Shown: positions 10,721 through 21,894, counted from the stretch's first letter. The stretch is 64,000 bases of DNA from Atrina japonica (GCA_030159075.1 BROG01000377.1:62001-126000), one strand, 5' to 3'. Notes: generated from the letters alone by a model not told the origin. Numbers and translations are program-made.

Positions 10721-11014
10721 ATATTTAAACATATCAATACACGTTGGCTCGTAAATGAGAAGTGCTGGACATACAATAATTAAGTGTCATTGTCATATTT
10801 CCTCACACAATACATTGTAAAAAGTGAATATGTTTATGTTGCCATATCCTTTATGAAGATGTGAAATTTTCTGTACAATAGAAATTTAAGAATATTGAAC
10901 AAAAAGAGACTTTGGTTCATGATATCTTATAACATTACCATTTGTCATAAAACGTGTGTCTTTAAAATGTATACATTGTATTAAGGAAATTAAGGAATGC
11001 TTTTTATAAACAGT

Positions 11015-11284
11015 TGGTTGATTGTATTGTTGTTTAATGTCCCACTCGAGAATATTTCACTCATACGGAGACGTCACCAATGCTGGTGAAGGGCATCAGA
11101 GTTTGACCTATGCTCGGACTTATTGCCACTCATCACTGGGGGTTCTTTAACGTACCGACGCCTACTGTGACACGGGACCTCGATTTTTTACTGTCTCATC
11201 CGAAGGACAGGAATCCGACTTGCTGACAGCTGGACTCGAACTCACGATCAAGAGTTGAGCGCGCTGCCGACTGAGCCAAGCCGG
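11015..11284 (-). repeat. Full-length SINE, antisense orientation
   Basis: Tail first (TTGTATTGTTGTTTAATGTC), then the body, then the head with B box GGACTCGAACTCACGATCAA and A box CGACTGAGCCAAGCCGG. Confidence 0.92.
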
Positions 11285-11759
11285 CTTTTGTCTGGTAATG
11301 TGCAATAATGAATATACTTTATGACATATTGGAATGTTCCATATAGAGATATAAGGTTTTTAGGAACTTAATATCAAATGAGGACAAATTTTGCATATCA
11401 AAGTTTTCAATTATTTGTCAAAACACATGTATTTTCATTTACAATAATATTGGTGGCGTCCAGATTTAAGTGGTGACGTAGACTTAATTACAATGTACCC
11501 AGGAAGAGACCACCACAAGTAATATAACTGGCAAATTTCTCACACAAACAGCTAAGATTCCAGTGGGCTCAAATCTGCGCTGACAACAGGTGATGGACAT
11601 CATTATCATTGAAGGGCTGGAGGTTGACTTAGGTTGTTAGGACACTATTGTTATATTAGCATTAAAACTGTTTTAACGTGGTCGGCTTTTGTCAGTTTAG
11701 CATAGAAATACAAAACAAAACATATTCCAAACAATTATTAGCATTTTACCCCATCCCCG
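11285..11759. other. Intergenic, nothing recognised
   Basis: No supported feature. Confidence 0.5.
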
Positions 11760-11816
<57 letters not shown>

Positions 11817-11864
11817 CAGATAGATACATAGATAGATAGATAGATAGATACATAGATAGATACT
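11760..11864. repeat. Compound (TA)n(GA)n(GATA)n microsatellite
   Basis: About 11 TA units, then GA units with two breaks, then GATA/CATA tetranucleotides. Confidence 0.95.
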
Positions 11865-12334
11865 CGGAGGCATATAAGTAGGAATACTACCAGCATTAAA
11901 AATTGGTTTAAATTCATGCTTCTTTTAGCGTTCATACCATAGGGGAATATAAACTCATTCACACCCCTAACAGCGATTGACGGTCCTTGACCTTATACAC
12001 CACTGCCTTCAACCCTTCGTAAACTATCGGTTAGATCTATTTAGTGCGGTACAGCAATTTTCGGAAATGTATCGGTGTACTACTTTCGTCGTTACTAATA
12101 ACCATAGAAACTATACTTCAAACTGGCAGACACGGAAAAGCGTTCCTCTAATCAGTCGGGATATATTCACACAGTGTTCTTGCGGCAATAAAATTTAGTT
12201 CTTCAAAATTATATTACATATATAATTATCATTTTGACTGTGCTTGATTGTTACAAGCATTCACAATATCACCCAATAATTGTTTTATTTTACATTGAGA
12301 TAAAAGTTAATATTTGGGGCAAATTTCTATACTA
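11865..12334. other. Intergenic, nothing recognised
   Basis: No supported feature. Confidence 0.5.
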
Positions 12335-12478
12335 CGCGTGAAGCGGTAGTGGCAGTGACGTAAGCCAAGTCGAAGAGCTAGCGTAGACGGCGTCGCCGTT
12401 GTTTCAGCGTTTGTTGGTAGTGGTGTAAACCAAGTCGAAGAGCTAACACAGAAGGTTTCGCCTCTGTTTTAGTATATA
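12335..12478. repeat. Imperfect ~70-bp tandem duplication
   Basis: GTAGTGGCAGTGACGTAAGC followed by CAAGTCGAAGAGCTA recurs as GTAGTGGTGTAAACCAAGTC with the same continuation, each followed by a TTTCAG/TTTTAG end. Function unknown. Confidence 0.6.
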
Positions 12479-13190
12479 CTCAAATCAAAACAATCAGTCA
12501 TAATTGTGACATTAATGTTATTCATATGAATGTAATACATTTGTACTCGTTTAATATATTCAATATTACATGAACATTAATGTTAGATTCTCTTTAAAAA
12601 TAATTATCATTCTCCCACTTTTTAATTAACCAGGTATTTTTCCAAAACGTAAACCCCTTGTAAATCAAAAAGTGGATTCATGATATAATTTTACTTCATT
12701 AATTCTATTTCCAATCAATCCCCTCCCCCTTCAGCTTCCATGATCAATATTCAAGACAGAAATGTTTTATTTGTGAATACCAGTTGTAATTTTTTTTATC
12801 ACCTTCATCGCCACTTTCGAACACATCGCTTTGTTACCAGTGTGAACTTCATTACGGTTCGCAATTCCCAGTTCGCAGTTCGACTTTTGGATATGCTCGA
12901 AAAATGTTATTGGATAGAATAGATTCAACCGTGAATGTGCATTACATCATCCATATTTCATCAATTTGAACGAAATTTTCCATGTTCATCGATGAAATTC
13001 ACAAAAAATCAATAACAAATCCGCAACTTCAAATTTGGAAAAAAAATTCCCAGAGGATACGGAGTTACTTCAAATATTATTATTGTATTAGATACAGTGA
13101 GTGTCCATAAGAACATAACCATCGAGTCTCTGAAAACACAGCGAGAAAGGGTACATCACATTTGCGTACCTGTAGTATTCTCATTTCCGT
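12479..13190. other. Intergenic, nothing recognised
   Basis: No supported feature. Confidence 0.5.
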
Positions 13191-13285
13191 ACGTGTATTG
13201 ATTGTTGTTTTACATCCCAACCAAAATGTCTGGCTTATATGGAGATAAATACATTTCACCTCAATCTCTACGACCGAGTTCATCT

Positions 13286-13372
13286 TTGTGAGTGCGTAGA
13301 TGGCCGAGTGGTTAGGGCGTCGAGCATGGGTTCCAGGCGGTTGTTGCCGTAGGTCGAGTCGAGGCATGGTGA
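13286..13372 (+). repeat. tRNA-Leu/Ser-like SINE head
   Basis: TAGATGGCCGAGTGGTTAGG has the A box and D loop of class II tRNAs, and GTAGGTCGAGTCGAGGCA a B-box-like element. The acceptor stem does not pair, so I regard it as a tRNA-derived repeat. A SINE-tail-like scrap (TTGTTGTTTTACATCCCAAC) precedes it at 13195-13245. Confidence 0.5.
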
Positions 13373-13409
13373 GTTTGTAAGTGTCTTCGCCAGTGTATCA
13401 GCATTATCA

Positions 13410-13584
13410 GTCGTTTTCAATATTTCATTCATATGGAGTCGTCATCAACTGCCGGTGAAGGGCTTCAAATTTTAGCCTCTGTTCGGCACTTACGGCTGTT
13501 ATTGAGCAGTGAGGGTTCTTTAACGTGCCGACACCTACTTTGACACGGGACCTCGAATTTCACTGTCTCGTCCGAAGAACAGGG
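13410..13584 (-). repeat. SINE, truncated
   Basis: Body from CATATGGAGTCGTCATCAAC to CACTGTCTCGTCCGAAGAAC. It ends within three bases of the gypsy-like remnant, so the tRNA head was lost at that junction. Confidence 0.85.
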
Positions 13585-13586
13585 CT

Positions 13587-14350
13587 ATCGAAGAAGACGA
13601 CCATAAGTTATTACAAACTTTTTTTGGCAAATATGCCACATATGTGCAGCCGAAACTCAATCCCGCGTTTGATACATACACGTTTAATGACAACAGGCAA
13701 GAACAAATGTCGTTTGACCACTTTGTGACGAAACTAAAATTACTGGGAACAGACTGCTTATTTAAAGACCTAGATGACAAGATCCGGGATCGAACTCCAA
13801 AAGAGAGAAATGAATAAAGTGCAGAGCTCAGGAGCAGCTAAAAATTATGTCCAATTCTAATTTTGACCACGGCAATGCTACGCCTTCAGATGTACATACA
13901 GTGTCGACCAGCGGTAACAGATTCACAAATCGCGCAAACAATAACAAGGGACGTAACCGCAGCGAACTTACATCTAACTAAAATGAGCGTAGACGTCCTT
14001 CTTCGCAGCAGGAAAATTGCGGAAACTGTAGCAGATCTCATGAGACAGATACATGTCCGCCAAAAGGGAAACAGTGTACCTATTGTAAAACGAAAAATTA
14101 CCACTTTGATCTGATGTGTCGTTCAAAAGCTTTGACAGTAAGCAAGCAAATGTCAGTAGGCAAAGGTCAAGATAACTCCTATATTACCTTTAAACTTGAC
14201 ACAGGATCCCAAGTCAATATACTGCCTCATGACCTATTACGTAGTATTTATCTATCTATTCCCTTACAAAACTCCACTTAACACTTGACAGCCTACAATG
14301 GGTGCCCCATAGTGTGACCTACTGTGTCAACACAATACTCTTAGTATCAA
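13587..14350 (+). pseudogene. Ty3/gypsy-like gag-protease remnant
   Basis: Three open stretches in shifted frames read as one degraded gag-pol start. The first (from about 13590) has a gag-like sequence with FDHFVTKLKLLGTDC and DDKIRDRTPKERNE before a stop. Next comes a zinc knuckle of the form CGNC...H...C, then C..C again (CTYCKTKNYHFD). Third is a retropepsin start, LDTGSQVNILP, followed by a diverged TAYNGCPIV. The DTG aspartate is present, but stops and frameshifts break the gene; reverse transcriptase, integrase and LTRs are not seen. A dead fragment of an LTR retrotransposon. Confidence 0.82.
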
Positions 14351-14382
14351 GGCTCAGTTTCATGTTGTCAAATCGTAAATCT

Positions 14383-14744
14383 GAGCCCGTAGTTGCCAAA
14401 TTTACTCAACACTCAAGCTCAACTTTTATTTCATTATTTTGACTACAAAAGCGTGTAAAACTTTTGGGTTTGAGTGACTAGGAAACATATGATTGTTTTG
14501 CATCATTCACATATAAATGTTTTGCATCGCATATATGATTTTCCGATAAAAAATGAACAAAAACGTTAAATGCGTACTCAAACAATGTCTTAATATTTCT
14601 GAAGTTTTCTTCAAATGAGCAATGATTTTGATCATTATCTATAATTATATTCTGTTAATATACAAACATGTCCAGATGATACTTTAAATTGACGGAAAGT
14701 TAGATGAGCTTGAGTACTGAGTAAATTTGGTGATTCCGGGCCCA
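14383..14744. mobile_element. MITE-F, copy without satellite (362 bp)
   Basis: TIRs: CCAAATTTACTCAACACTCA at the left and TGAGTACTGAGTAAATTTGG at the right, extending outward to GAGCCCG/CGGGCCC. The body shares AAACTTTTGGGTTTGAGTGA with the copy at 24235 but has no tandem array. Confidence 0.75.
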
Positions 14745-14827
14745 GATATGGATACGGAAATATTCCAAATATGTTATTTATAGACACTATGTTCGCACAA
14801 TTTTTCCCTATGATGTCATAAAGTTAC

Positions 14828-15383
14828 AAGGGCATTAGCTGTGTCTACCACAAACATTTGGTTTTTTTTCTCTCTGCTTTAACTACTTGTACTCGATGCA
14901 TAGGCGTCGGAGCCGGGGGGGGCTAAGCCCCCCCCCCCCACTTTTTTTTTGCAAAGATAGGCATAGGTGTTGAAAATTGGGGCTTAGCCCCCAAGACGTT
15001 TCTGGCGTGTGTGTGTTTTAAGTTGGTTTAGCCCCCCCACTTCTGGCGTGTGTGTTTTTTAAGTTGGTTTAGCCCCCCCCCCCCCCCACTTTCAATTTGC
15101 TTCCGACGCCTATGATAAGAAATAAGAGCTATACACAGACACAGAAGTCGTATATTCCCCAAGTACGGTAAGGTCCGGTATGGTATTCATATTCAAATGG
15201 AAGGTTAAGTTAACCGGTTGCAATTGAAAAAAATGCCAAACCTGGGTTTCTCAAATATTTTTTATAAAATATTTAGTAATTTAAGAATTGTACATGCCTG
15301 TTTATAACTTTGTGTTATTGTATGTTAATCTGTATAGTAAAACGGAAAAGGAAATTGAAAAGAAACACAGCTAATGCCTATTT
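14828..15383. mobile_element. MITE-D copy interrupted by MITE-G
   Basis: The left arm (AAGGGCATTAGCTGTGTCTA) and right arm (CACAGCTAATGCCTATTTGA) follow the copy at 10367. At 14899-15114 about 216 bases unrelated to that copy are inserted; flanking sequence resumes directly afterwards. Confidence 0.75.
14899..15114. mobile_element. MITE-G, GC-rich nested element
   Basis: Termini CATAGGCGTCGGAGC and GCTTCCGACGCCTATG are inverted. Inside are G(8), C(12) and C(15) runs arranged as GGGGCTAAGCCCC-type palindromes, and a roughly 46-bp duplication around TTCTGGCGTGTGTGT. Base composition is unlike the AT-rich surroundings. Confidence 0.8.
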
Positions 15384-15450
15384 GAAACATTCAAACTGCC
15401 ACGCATGACCGAGTCGTGTTCTGTCAAATAACTAATTAAAGTCAATATAT

Positions 15451-15690
15451 AAAAATTTCAGATACCAAAGTATAAATCAATAGAATGTCCAGGACACAGA
15501 TACAAATCCGGTAAAAATGGACAAACACGGACCTCTGGAAACCAAGAGGTGGGATCAGGTGCCATGGAGGAGTAAGCATCCCCTGTCGACTGGTCACACC
15601 CGCCGTGAGGCCACAGTCAAGTCCAACGAAACAAGTGAGGAGTGTATCCTCGTCACATTTGGTACAGACGTCTCAATATAAAAGTTAACA
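15451..15690 (+). mobile_element. MITE-E, left half
   Basis: Starts at the TIR motif TTTCAGATACCAAAGTATAA. It continues with CGGACCTCTGGAAACCAAGA, GCATCCCCTGTCGAC and the CAGTCAAGTCCAACG block. The right TIR is missing. Confidence 0.72.
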
Positions 15691-15720
15691 TAGCAATGAC
15701 ACAATGTTATACAACATTTT

Positions 15721-16028
15721 AATTATGGAATGTCACAATATATCACATAGGTTCTAACTGGTTCACGTTTATCCGTGAAAACAAGTGCACTCTTCCATTT
15801 GGGCACTCCATTTTCTTCATATCGGTATAACAACAGAAAACCATTAATCAAAGAAAACATTCTTATAACGACATTTACATTCACAGAAAATGGCTGTTTT
15901 ACAAACACGAATGCATAATGAAATACATTTTGAATGACATCGACATGAACATTACAATTCTGCATGAATGCTAAAACTCCGTGCACTGCGCATATTATAC
16001 CACACAGGTATACTAATGACTTTCCTCC
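15721..16028 (-). pseudogene. Open coding-like fragment truncated by a SINE
   Basis: An open stretch of about 98 codons runs on the minus strand from the SINE boundary to a stop at 15723. It opens with a hydrophobic segment (LVYLCGIICAVHGVLAF) that could be a signal peptide, then beta-strand-like NCNVHVDVIQNVF and a C-terminal KWKSALVFTDKREP...YVIYCDIP. No ATG lies before the hydrophobic segment; the SINE head starts there, so the 5' part may have been lost or may lie in another exon. ATTAAA occurs just after the stop. No family recognised. It may be the last exon of an unknown secreted protein, a dead gene, or a chance frame. Confidence 0.28.
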
Positions 16029-16215
16029 GTGAGCCGGCCTCAAAAAGTCGGTTGCGCGCTCGACTATTGATTGTGTGGTCGTGAGTTCGAGTCCAGTCGG
16101 CGGCAGGTTGGTTTCCTGTCTTTCGGATGAGACAGTAAAAACCGTGGTCCCGTTTCACAGTAGGTGTCGGCACGTTAAAGAACCCTCACTGCCCAATGGC
16201 TGTAAGTATCGAAAT
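16029..16215 (+). repeat. SINE, 5' part with promoter head
   Basis: Head GAGCCGGCCTCAAAAAGTCGG and B box GTGGTCGTGAGTTCGAGTCC, body to CCTCACTGCCCAATGGCTGT, then loss of similarity; the 3' third is missing. A 5'-complete, 3'-truncated copy is unusual for a retrotransposed SINE and points to a later deletion. Confidence 0.88.
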
Positions 16216-18075
16216 CAAAATCATTTTTTCCTATATTCTATTCTTCAGTTAATTGAAGTTTTACTACAGAAGATAAATATTTGTTATGATTACCACTTTG
16301 ATTTTCTTAAGTGTGAAACAAAGTAACAAAAGCAAATAAAGGTTAGTTACCTACTAGTATATTATACTGTAGTAAGTTGTGGTTGGGCACATATTGACTT
16401 GAAACCAATGTTCATGTGTTTTTAAATCATAACTTCTTTATTATCCGGAACAGTTGCCTTCTGAAACCTCACTCTTTTTGTGTGTGAGAACAGCGTGATC
16501 AAAAACTATAAATTTATGTACGGAATATGTCGATACACTTCATATAGTGACTACAATCTCCGCCATACAACAATTATCACACTTCCGGTATACTCTAGCA
16601 TCCTTCCTGTCGACATCAATCATTATACTGATCTGAATTATTTCCCTGTGCCTCGTTTGTAAATACAAGTGGAAATACATGTTACAATTTCACTTCGTAA
16701 TTTAGTTAATTTTTGTTTAATTTGAATATTTCAGTTATATAGTGGCGGCCGTTTTTTTTTCAGGTGGAAGAGAGAACCCCATTACAGTTAATGTATCCTG
16801 GAATGTCTTCTGCAACTGAACTGGCAAAACTTTCTCACCTTACATAAATCAGTTTAGGTTTCAGCTAGATTCGAACCTGCGCTGACAAAACATGCGTTTG
16901 TATGCGGATTTTGTCATGTGACTTAATATTACACAACGTCAACGGATAATTATTTTACATATGGCATCAACTAATCAAAACGAATTAGATGTTACGTCTA
17001 CGTTATGACACAATTTCATGAATTCCAGAAAAATCACTAATTTACGTTTGAAAAATTTGAAACTGCGTCTGTCACAAAGACGCATATGCCTTTTGTTTGA
17101 ATTCATTTGATTTCCATGTGTAGGATCGATTAATTATATCCATTATTTTAGTAATAACATATTGAATTGAACGTGGCAGAATAATATAAAAAAAACAAAA
17201 AATCGACCATTTCTGTATAGCTTCTATTATTATTATTAACCGACAGGTGCTCCAACAAACAGTGTGTACAACTCTGATAAAAAGTGAATTATCACAACCA
17301 GAAGTTGGAAAAGGTGTAATATATTGTATTAAATAAGGAGATTTTGATTGTTTATTTTATATTCTTTCTTTGTTTGTTTTGTTTTTATTTATTTATTTAT
17401 TTTTTTACAGGAAAATCATAAGCGTGACACAAAAATTTATATGTGACTGATGTAAAATTATAATATGTTTTCTATTCACTCAGATTCGAAGTTTTATGAG
17501 CGACTATGTAGTCAAAATAATACCATATAACAAAATCAAGACAAACCTTTATTTCGGTTCTTCCTTAATCTAAATTAAGATGTTATTGCTTAGAGAAGCA
17601 AACTTATCATGTTGACCTTCAAAATGGTCGTAAAAGGGGACGCAAAATAATGCTAAAGAAAATAAGATATGGACGAGTAAACATCCTCGTCTTGAGTCCT
17701 CAATAGATTCATATAAAACAAGTAAGAAATATATACTTGTTAACATAAAGAAATAAACACTTTATATTTAAATCAACTCAGCCCCACAGACGCAATGGTC
17801 CTTTTCTCCTTTTATTTAGATAATCTGGTATCAAGTCATTTACGATTCAAATTAAAGAATCCTTTTACAGTAAAATAATACTCCTAGACAATACAGTTAG
17901 GCTAAGTGTTTCGCCTTGCCTCATACCACGTTCTAGTTCTGTTTATAAACCATTTTGATATATATTTGGCATTCAAGCTAAGCCGATGAAGTATTTTTGA
18001 TATGATCGACCGTTTGGAATATTTTGTGTGACATGTTTGCACAAAGCATTTTAATGGTCGCAAAATTGTTCTGAA
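16216..18075. other. Intergenic, nothing recognised
   Basis: About 1.86 kb of AT-rich sequence with no gene or repeat family that I can support. Confidence 0.55.
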
Positions 18076-18330
18076 TATAAAAAAATATCGGATACCAAAG
18101 TATAAATCTTTAGGATGTCCAGGAAAATATGGTAAAAAAATGGACAAACCCGGACCTCTGGAAATCAAGAGGTGAGATGAATGTGTCATGGAGGAGCAAA
18201 CTGTTGAGCAGTTACATCCGCCGTGAGTCTACAGTCAAATCCAAATGAAATAAGCGAGGAACGAATCCTCGTCACAACTGGTAACGACGACTCCACAACC
18301 GCTATCGAACAGACAATTCAGCATTTGAAT
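18076..18330 (+). mobile_element. MITE-E, left half
   Basis: ATCGGATACCAAAGTATAAA, GGATGTCCAGGAAAATATGG, CTCTGGAAATCAAGAGGTGA and the GTCCAAATGAAATAAGCG... block match the copy at 15451. The right TIR is absent. Confidence 0.7.
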
Positions 18331-18514
18331 AAACGTCATATGCCAGTGATTGTGGGATATTACTACTTTAATGTGGAAAATTAACAATTGGATACCCGAA
18401 ATCGTCACGTTAGTCGTATAGCTTAATTGTTATTTTCCCGTCTGTGTCTATAGTAAGTAAAACGTCTAAGTAGGATTAAGTGAAAGACTGATGAAGACAA
18501 TTTTCACTTAAAAG

Positions 18515-19056
18515 ACCTTACGGATAAAATCATGTTCAGTGATCGAGACCATACCGAAAATTCATTGTCAGTGGTCGAGAGCTTACCGATAAAATCGTGG
18601 TCAGCGGTCGAGACCTGACCGGTAAAATCATGGTCAGTGATCCAGATCTCGCCGTTGAATTCATGGTCAGCGATACAGACCATACTGATAAAATCAAATA
18701 AAGACATAACCGATAAAATATCGGTCGGCGATCGAGAACTCACATATAAAATCATAGTCAACGATCCATACCTGACCGATAGAATCATGGTCATCGATCG
18801 AGTCTTCACCGATAACATCATGATCAGACCTCATTGATCAAATAATGGTCAGTGATCGAGACCGGACCGATAAACTCATGTTCAGCGGTCGAGACCTAAC
18901 CGATAAAATCATGGTCAGCGATCGAGACCTGACCGATAAAATCCTGTTCAGTGGTCGATACCATACCGATAAAATCATGGTTAGTGGTCGAGACCACCGA
19001 TAACACCATGGTCAGCGGTCAAGACCCGACTGATAAATTCATGGTCAGTGATAGAG
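18515..19056. repeat. 33-bp minisatellite, about 16 units
   Basis: Consensus unit approximately GATCGAGACCTGACC + GATAAAATCATGGTCAGC. Units diverge by about 10-25% and some are shortened, for example GGTCGAGACCACCGATAACA. The length is a multiple of three, so frames stay open for about 100 codons on both strands; these are by-products of the repeat. Confidence 0.88.
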
Positions 19057-19655
19057 CCTATTTATCTTTGAAACAAAGATAACTGAAAAACTTATTTTTC
19101 AGGTTGAAATCAATGCATGTATATGTAATTCTAGTTTGTGGTTTATTTAAATTAAACTATACATTCCTCTATATTTTTAAGATACAAAACATAATTTATC
19201 AAACCATGTCTTATAAAAACGACAATAGCGCCACCGTTGCCAGTTTTACATGAAAAAATGGTTGCTCTTTGTCTGAATACGTTCCTTTTCACAATATTTC
19301 AGCCGTTGTTCTATTGAATGAGCAACGATGGTTCTGTATTTTCGTACACAAATCTGATAAGCAACTCCATCTGACGTTCAATTCACATCTCGTCCGTATT
19401 CCCCTCTTCCGTGTCCCCTGCCTGCCAATCCCGTGAATATTAAATTACAATGTATATTTTATTGAACGGCAACGGAAATCAAGAACTCTCATCCTGCTTA
19501 TCCATGTCTTCCGATCATTTTCGACTCAGTTCAACACATTCGATTTTCTGTCGTGTTATGCCATTCGTCATATCCAAAATGTCCCTTTTCTGATATCCCA
19601 TAACCGTTTACCTGGAGCTCATCACAATTATGACATGACCTGTACCGGAAACACA

Positions 19656-19658
<3 letters not shown>
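19057..19658. other. Intergenic, nothing recognised
   Basis: Region 3' of GPCR A; no supported feature. Confidence 0.5.

Positions 19659-19745
<87 letters not shown>
19659..19745. repeat. (TA)n microsatellite in the 3' flank of GPCR A
   Basis: About 43 TA units ending 50 bases past the GPCR stop, so it may lie in the 3' UTR. No AATAAA is seen between stop and array. Confidence 0.96.
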
Positions 19746-19747
<2 letters not shown>

Positions 19748-19794
19748 GATGTTTTCATTAGTATCTCATTTCTCAACAAAATAGAAACTATGTT

Positions 19795-21021
19795 CTAAGT
19801 GTCCCTGTTGGTCCATTTCACGAAGAATTTTTTAAACTCTTGTCTCAATCGTTTGTCGAATGCACCATAAATAAAAGGATTACAGACGTTATTCAGGATA
19901 TACATGCGATACAAGGTCAGGTGGAGTAAAATCGACTTATCACTTGGTAAATGGGTCCAGAAATTGACATCAATTATTTCCTGAATCATTATATAACTTC
20001 GAGGCGAATATGACAAGACAAAAACAACACTTATAATAACAAACATTATAGAAAATCTTTGATCCTCCACCATTTCTTTCAGATTATAAGCACGGATCTG
20101 TATTGCTCGAATTGGACTTAAATCAGATTTTGTTAAATCATCCTTAGAATTTCCTTGTACACTTTGTGAAAGAGACGAGGAACGTGTTGACATTTCCCCG
20201 GTAGTTTGGCCATTCTGTCCCTCAAATATGTCATTACTTTTGGAAGCGTCCGTGACCGAAAGAGAAGATTCTTTATTCTTCGTTGCATCCATTTTTCTCC
20301 CCATGTCTTCTTTTTTATTACATTTTTTTCTAAATCTCAACTGTTTTAATATGACCCTACCGACGAAGAAATAAAGAACGGACATTATACTTATTACGCC
20401 ATAGCCTATGAAAATTACGATTATCTTGTATGTCTTTTCAAAGTCCGCGATATCGTCAGCACCGATCAATCCGCACGTATATCCCATAGTTCTTCGTTGT
20501 GTATCAATTACCGGTATTTTACCAATTAGAAACAACGTTGGAAAAGAAATAACGATGCTGCAAATTAACACACATATCATTGATAGTCTTTTCCAGAATA
20601 AATTCATCTGATTACCATGAGGTCTGCAAACCATTAAAAATCGATGAATTGCTATTACAACAAGCAAAAGACCAGAACAGAACACGGAAACAGTCGTCAA
20701 AAACCAGAGGGACGTGCAAGCGACGCCGTTTTCAAAATCCAAGACATGAATGTTCATTACAATACCAAGTGATGACCCTAGTGTGCTGGCAAGAAGATCA
20801 CTTCCGGACAAATATTTGATAAACACTCTGTTTTCCTTACCTTTCTTGTCTTTTATATTGAAAGTGTAAAATAGGAAAATAAAAGCATTCCCAACGAATC
20901 CAAAGAACAGAAATAAGAATAATATAACAGTATTTGGGATCAAAAGTAACATGAGCTCGATCTCTTTTTCCTGTATATCCGCCGAGGTTAGGGTACTGTT
21001 ACCTTTACTGCTATTATCCAT
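19795..21021 (-). CDS. Rhodopsin-like (class A) orphan GPCR A, intronless, 408 aa
   Basis: Seven-pass receptor at the plasma membrane; ligand not deducible. ATG start at 21021. N-tail with glycosylation sites (NSS, NST). TM1 ~30-53 (GFVGNAF), TM2 ~68-92 with the sodium-site Asp in LSGSDLL, C102 and C183 (TMGYTCG) as the probable extracellular disulfide, TM3 ~103-127, TM4 ~145-168, TM5 ~197-223, a ~98-residue Ser/Thr-rich third intracellular loop, TM6 ~322-347, TM7 with NNVCNPFIYG near 377-386, then an amphipathic RLRQEFKKFF tail. Odd: the DRY box reads HRF (126-128), and TM6 has LSYSPR where CWxP is usual, keeping Pro but not Cys-Trp. Same strand as paralogs B (26818) and C (40569), suggesting a tandem family. 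Peptide or chemosensory receptor are both possible; I cannot choose. Confidence 0.93.
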   Translation of the reverse strand: MDNSSKGNSTLTSADIQEKEIELMLLLIPNTVILFLFLFFGFVGNAFIFLFYTFNIKDKKGKENRVFIKYLSGSDLLASTLGSSLGIVMNIHVLDFENGVACTSLWFLTTVSVFCSGLLLVVIAIHRFLMVCRPHGNQMNLFWKRLSMICVLICSIVISFPTLFLIGKIPVIDTQRRTMGYTCGLIGADDIADFEKTYKIIVIFIGYGVISIMSVLYFFVGRVILKQLRFRKKCNKKEDMGRKMDATKNKESSLSVTDASKSNDIFEGQNGQTTGEMSTRSSSLSQSVQGNSKDDLTKSDLSPIRAIQIRAYNLKEMVEDQRFSIMFVIISVVFVLSYSPRSYIMIQEIIDVNFWTHLPSDKSILLHLTLYRMYILNNVCNPFIYGAFDKRLRQEFKKFFVKWTNRDT

Positions 21022-21337
21022 GTTATCTTCACTTCCAGTCTTTTGTAACGATCCTTTTTTTCTTGTGTAAAGTTTACAGTTCTATGTTAATATTTGTCCT
21101 TGCTTTTCACTGCTTAAATCTCCCAGTCAAACATCCGTAAAACAGTATATTACTTTTCTGGGTTTACAGTCATAAGTCATCCTATACGGAACAGATAATA
21201 GATAATGTGCTTCCGGCTTAACAAGTTATAGAGATATACAGTATTGGGTTTCCCAAATACACGTTTCAGCCAGTAACCTCAGTGACGTGATTCAATATAT
21301 ATCTACTTAAAAGTATAGTATACACATTAACTCCATT

Positions 21338-21475
21338 ACAGTTTGTCTATTTGGACGTCCCACGCAGAAATCTTTCACTCATATGGAGACGTCACCAAAT
21401 TCCGGTGAAAAGCTTCAAATTTTGGTCAATGCTCGGCACTTACGGCAATTGAGCAGTGAGAGTTATTTAAATGTT
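21338..21475 (-). repeat. SINE 3' part, diverged
   Basis: TTTGGACGTCCCACGCAGAA through TCATATGGAGACGTCACCAA to TTGAGCAGTGAGAGTTATTT; the head is missing. Confidence 0.75.
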
Positions 21476-21649
21476 TATTTAGAATTTGAATGGGATTATG
21501 TTAAAGATTACTATGCAGATAATTTTGAAAAAGTGAAAAAAAAATTGCCGCAGACCATTTTCGTGCAAACTAGTGCATATGGTTTGGGTTGAAACACGCA
21601 CCGGAAGCATTCTGAAGGTTAGACCGAAGTTGGGTTGCAGTTGCAAAAG

Positions 21650-21889
21650 GGTTCTTCAAGACTGTATAACCAGAAAACGATCATCCGCTGCATAAGTTCC
21701 CCTTCTTCTGCCCACACCATGTCGCCTTACAGGTGTACCATACTGTTGGAACCTCAAATAGGCGCTAACGATAACCGTATGATGCACGCCAAGTGCCCCG
21801 CCATCATCGCGATGAATAGCCACTTGCTCCACAATTCTAAATTCCCGCCACAAGTAAAGGTTTGAATACCCTACACATGTCGGGCACAT
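21650..21889 (-). pseudogene. Tc1/IS630-like transposase fragment (DNA-binding region)
   Basis: The minus-strand frame has an HTH-like sequence (GALGVHHTVIVSAYLRF) followed by QQYGTPVRRHGVGRRRGT and AADDRFLVIQ. This order matches the N-terminal paired-like region of Tc1/IS630 transposases, where the helix-turn-helix is followed by an Arg-rich GRPR-type linker and an (E)DR(Y/F) motif. A stop follows at about 21656 and the DDE catalytic domain is not visible, so it is a remnant. It is more GC-rich than its surroundings. Confidence 0.55.
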
Positions 21890-21894
21890 GTATG

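Noticed and set aside
13286..13372. Possible tRNA-Leu or tRNA-Ser gene
   Set aside because: A and B box-like motifs are present, but the acceptor and anticodon stems do not pair.
18504..18837. 105-residue repeat protein
   Set aside because: Reading of the 33-bp minisatellite; open on both strands and ends where the repeat changes phase.
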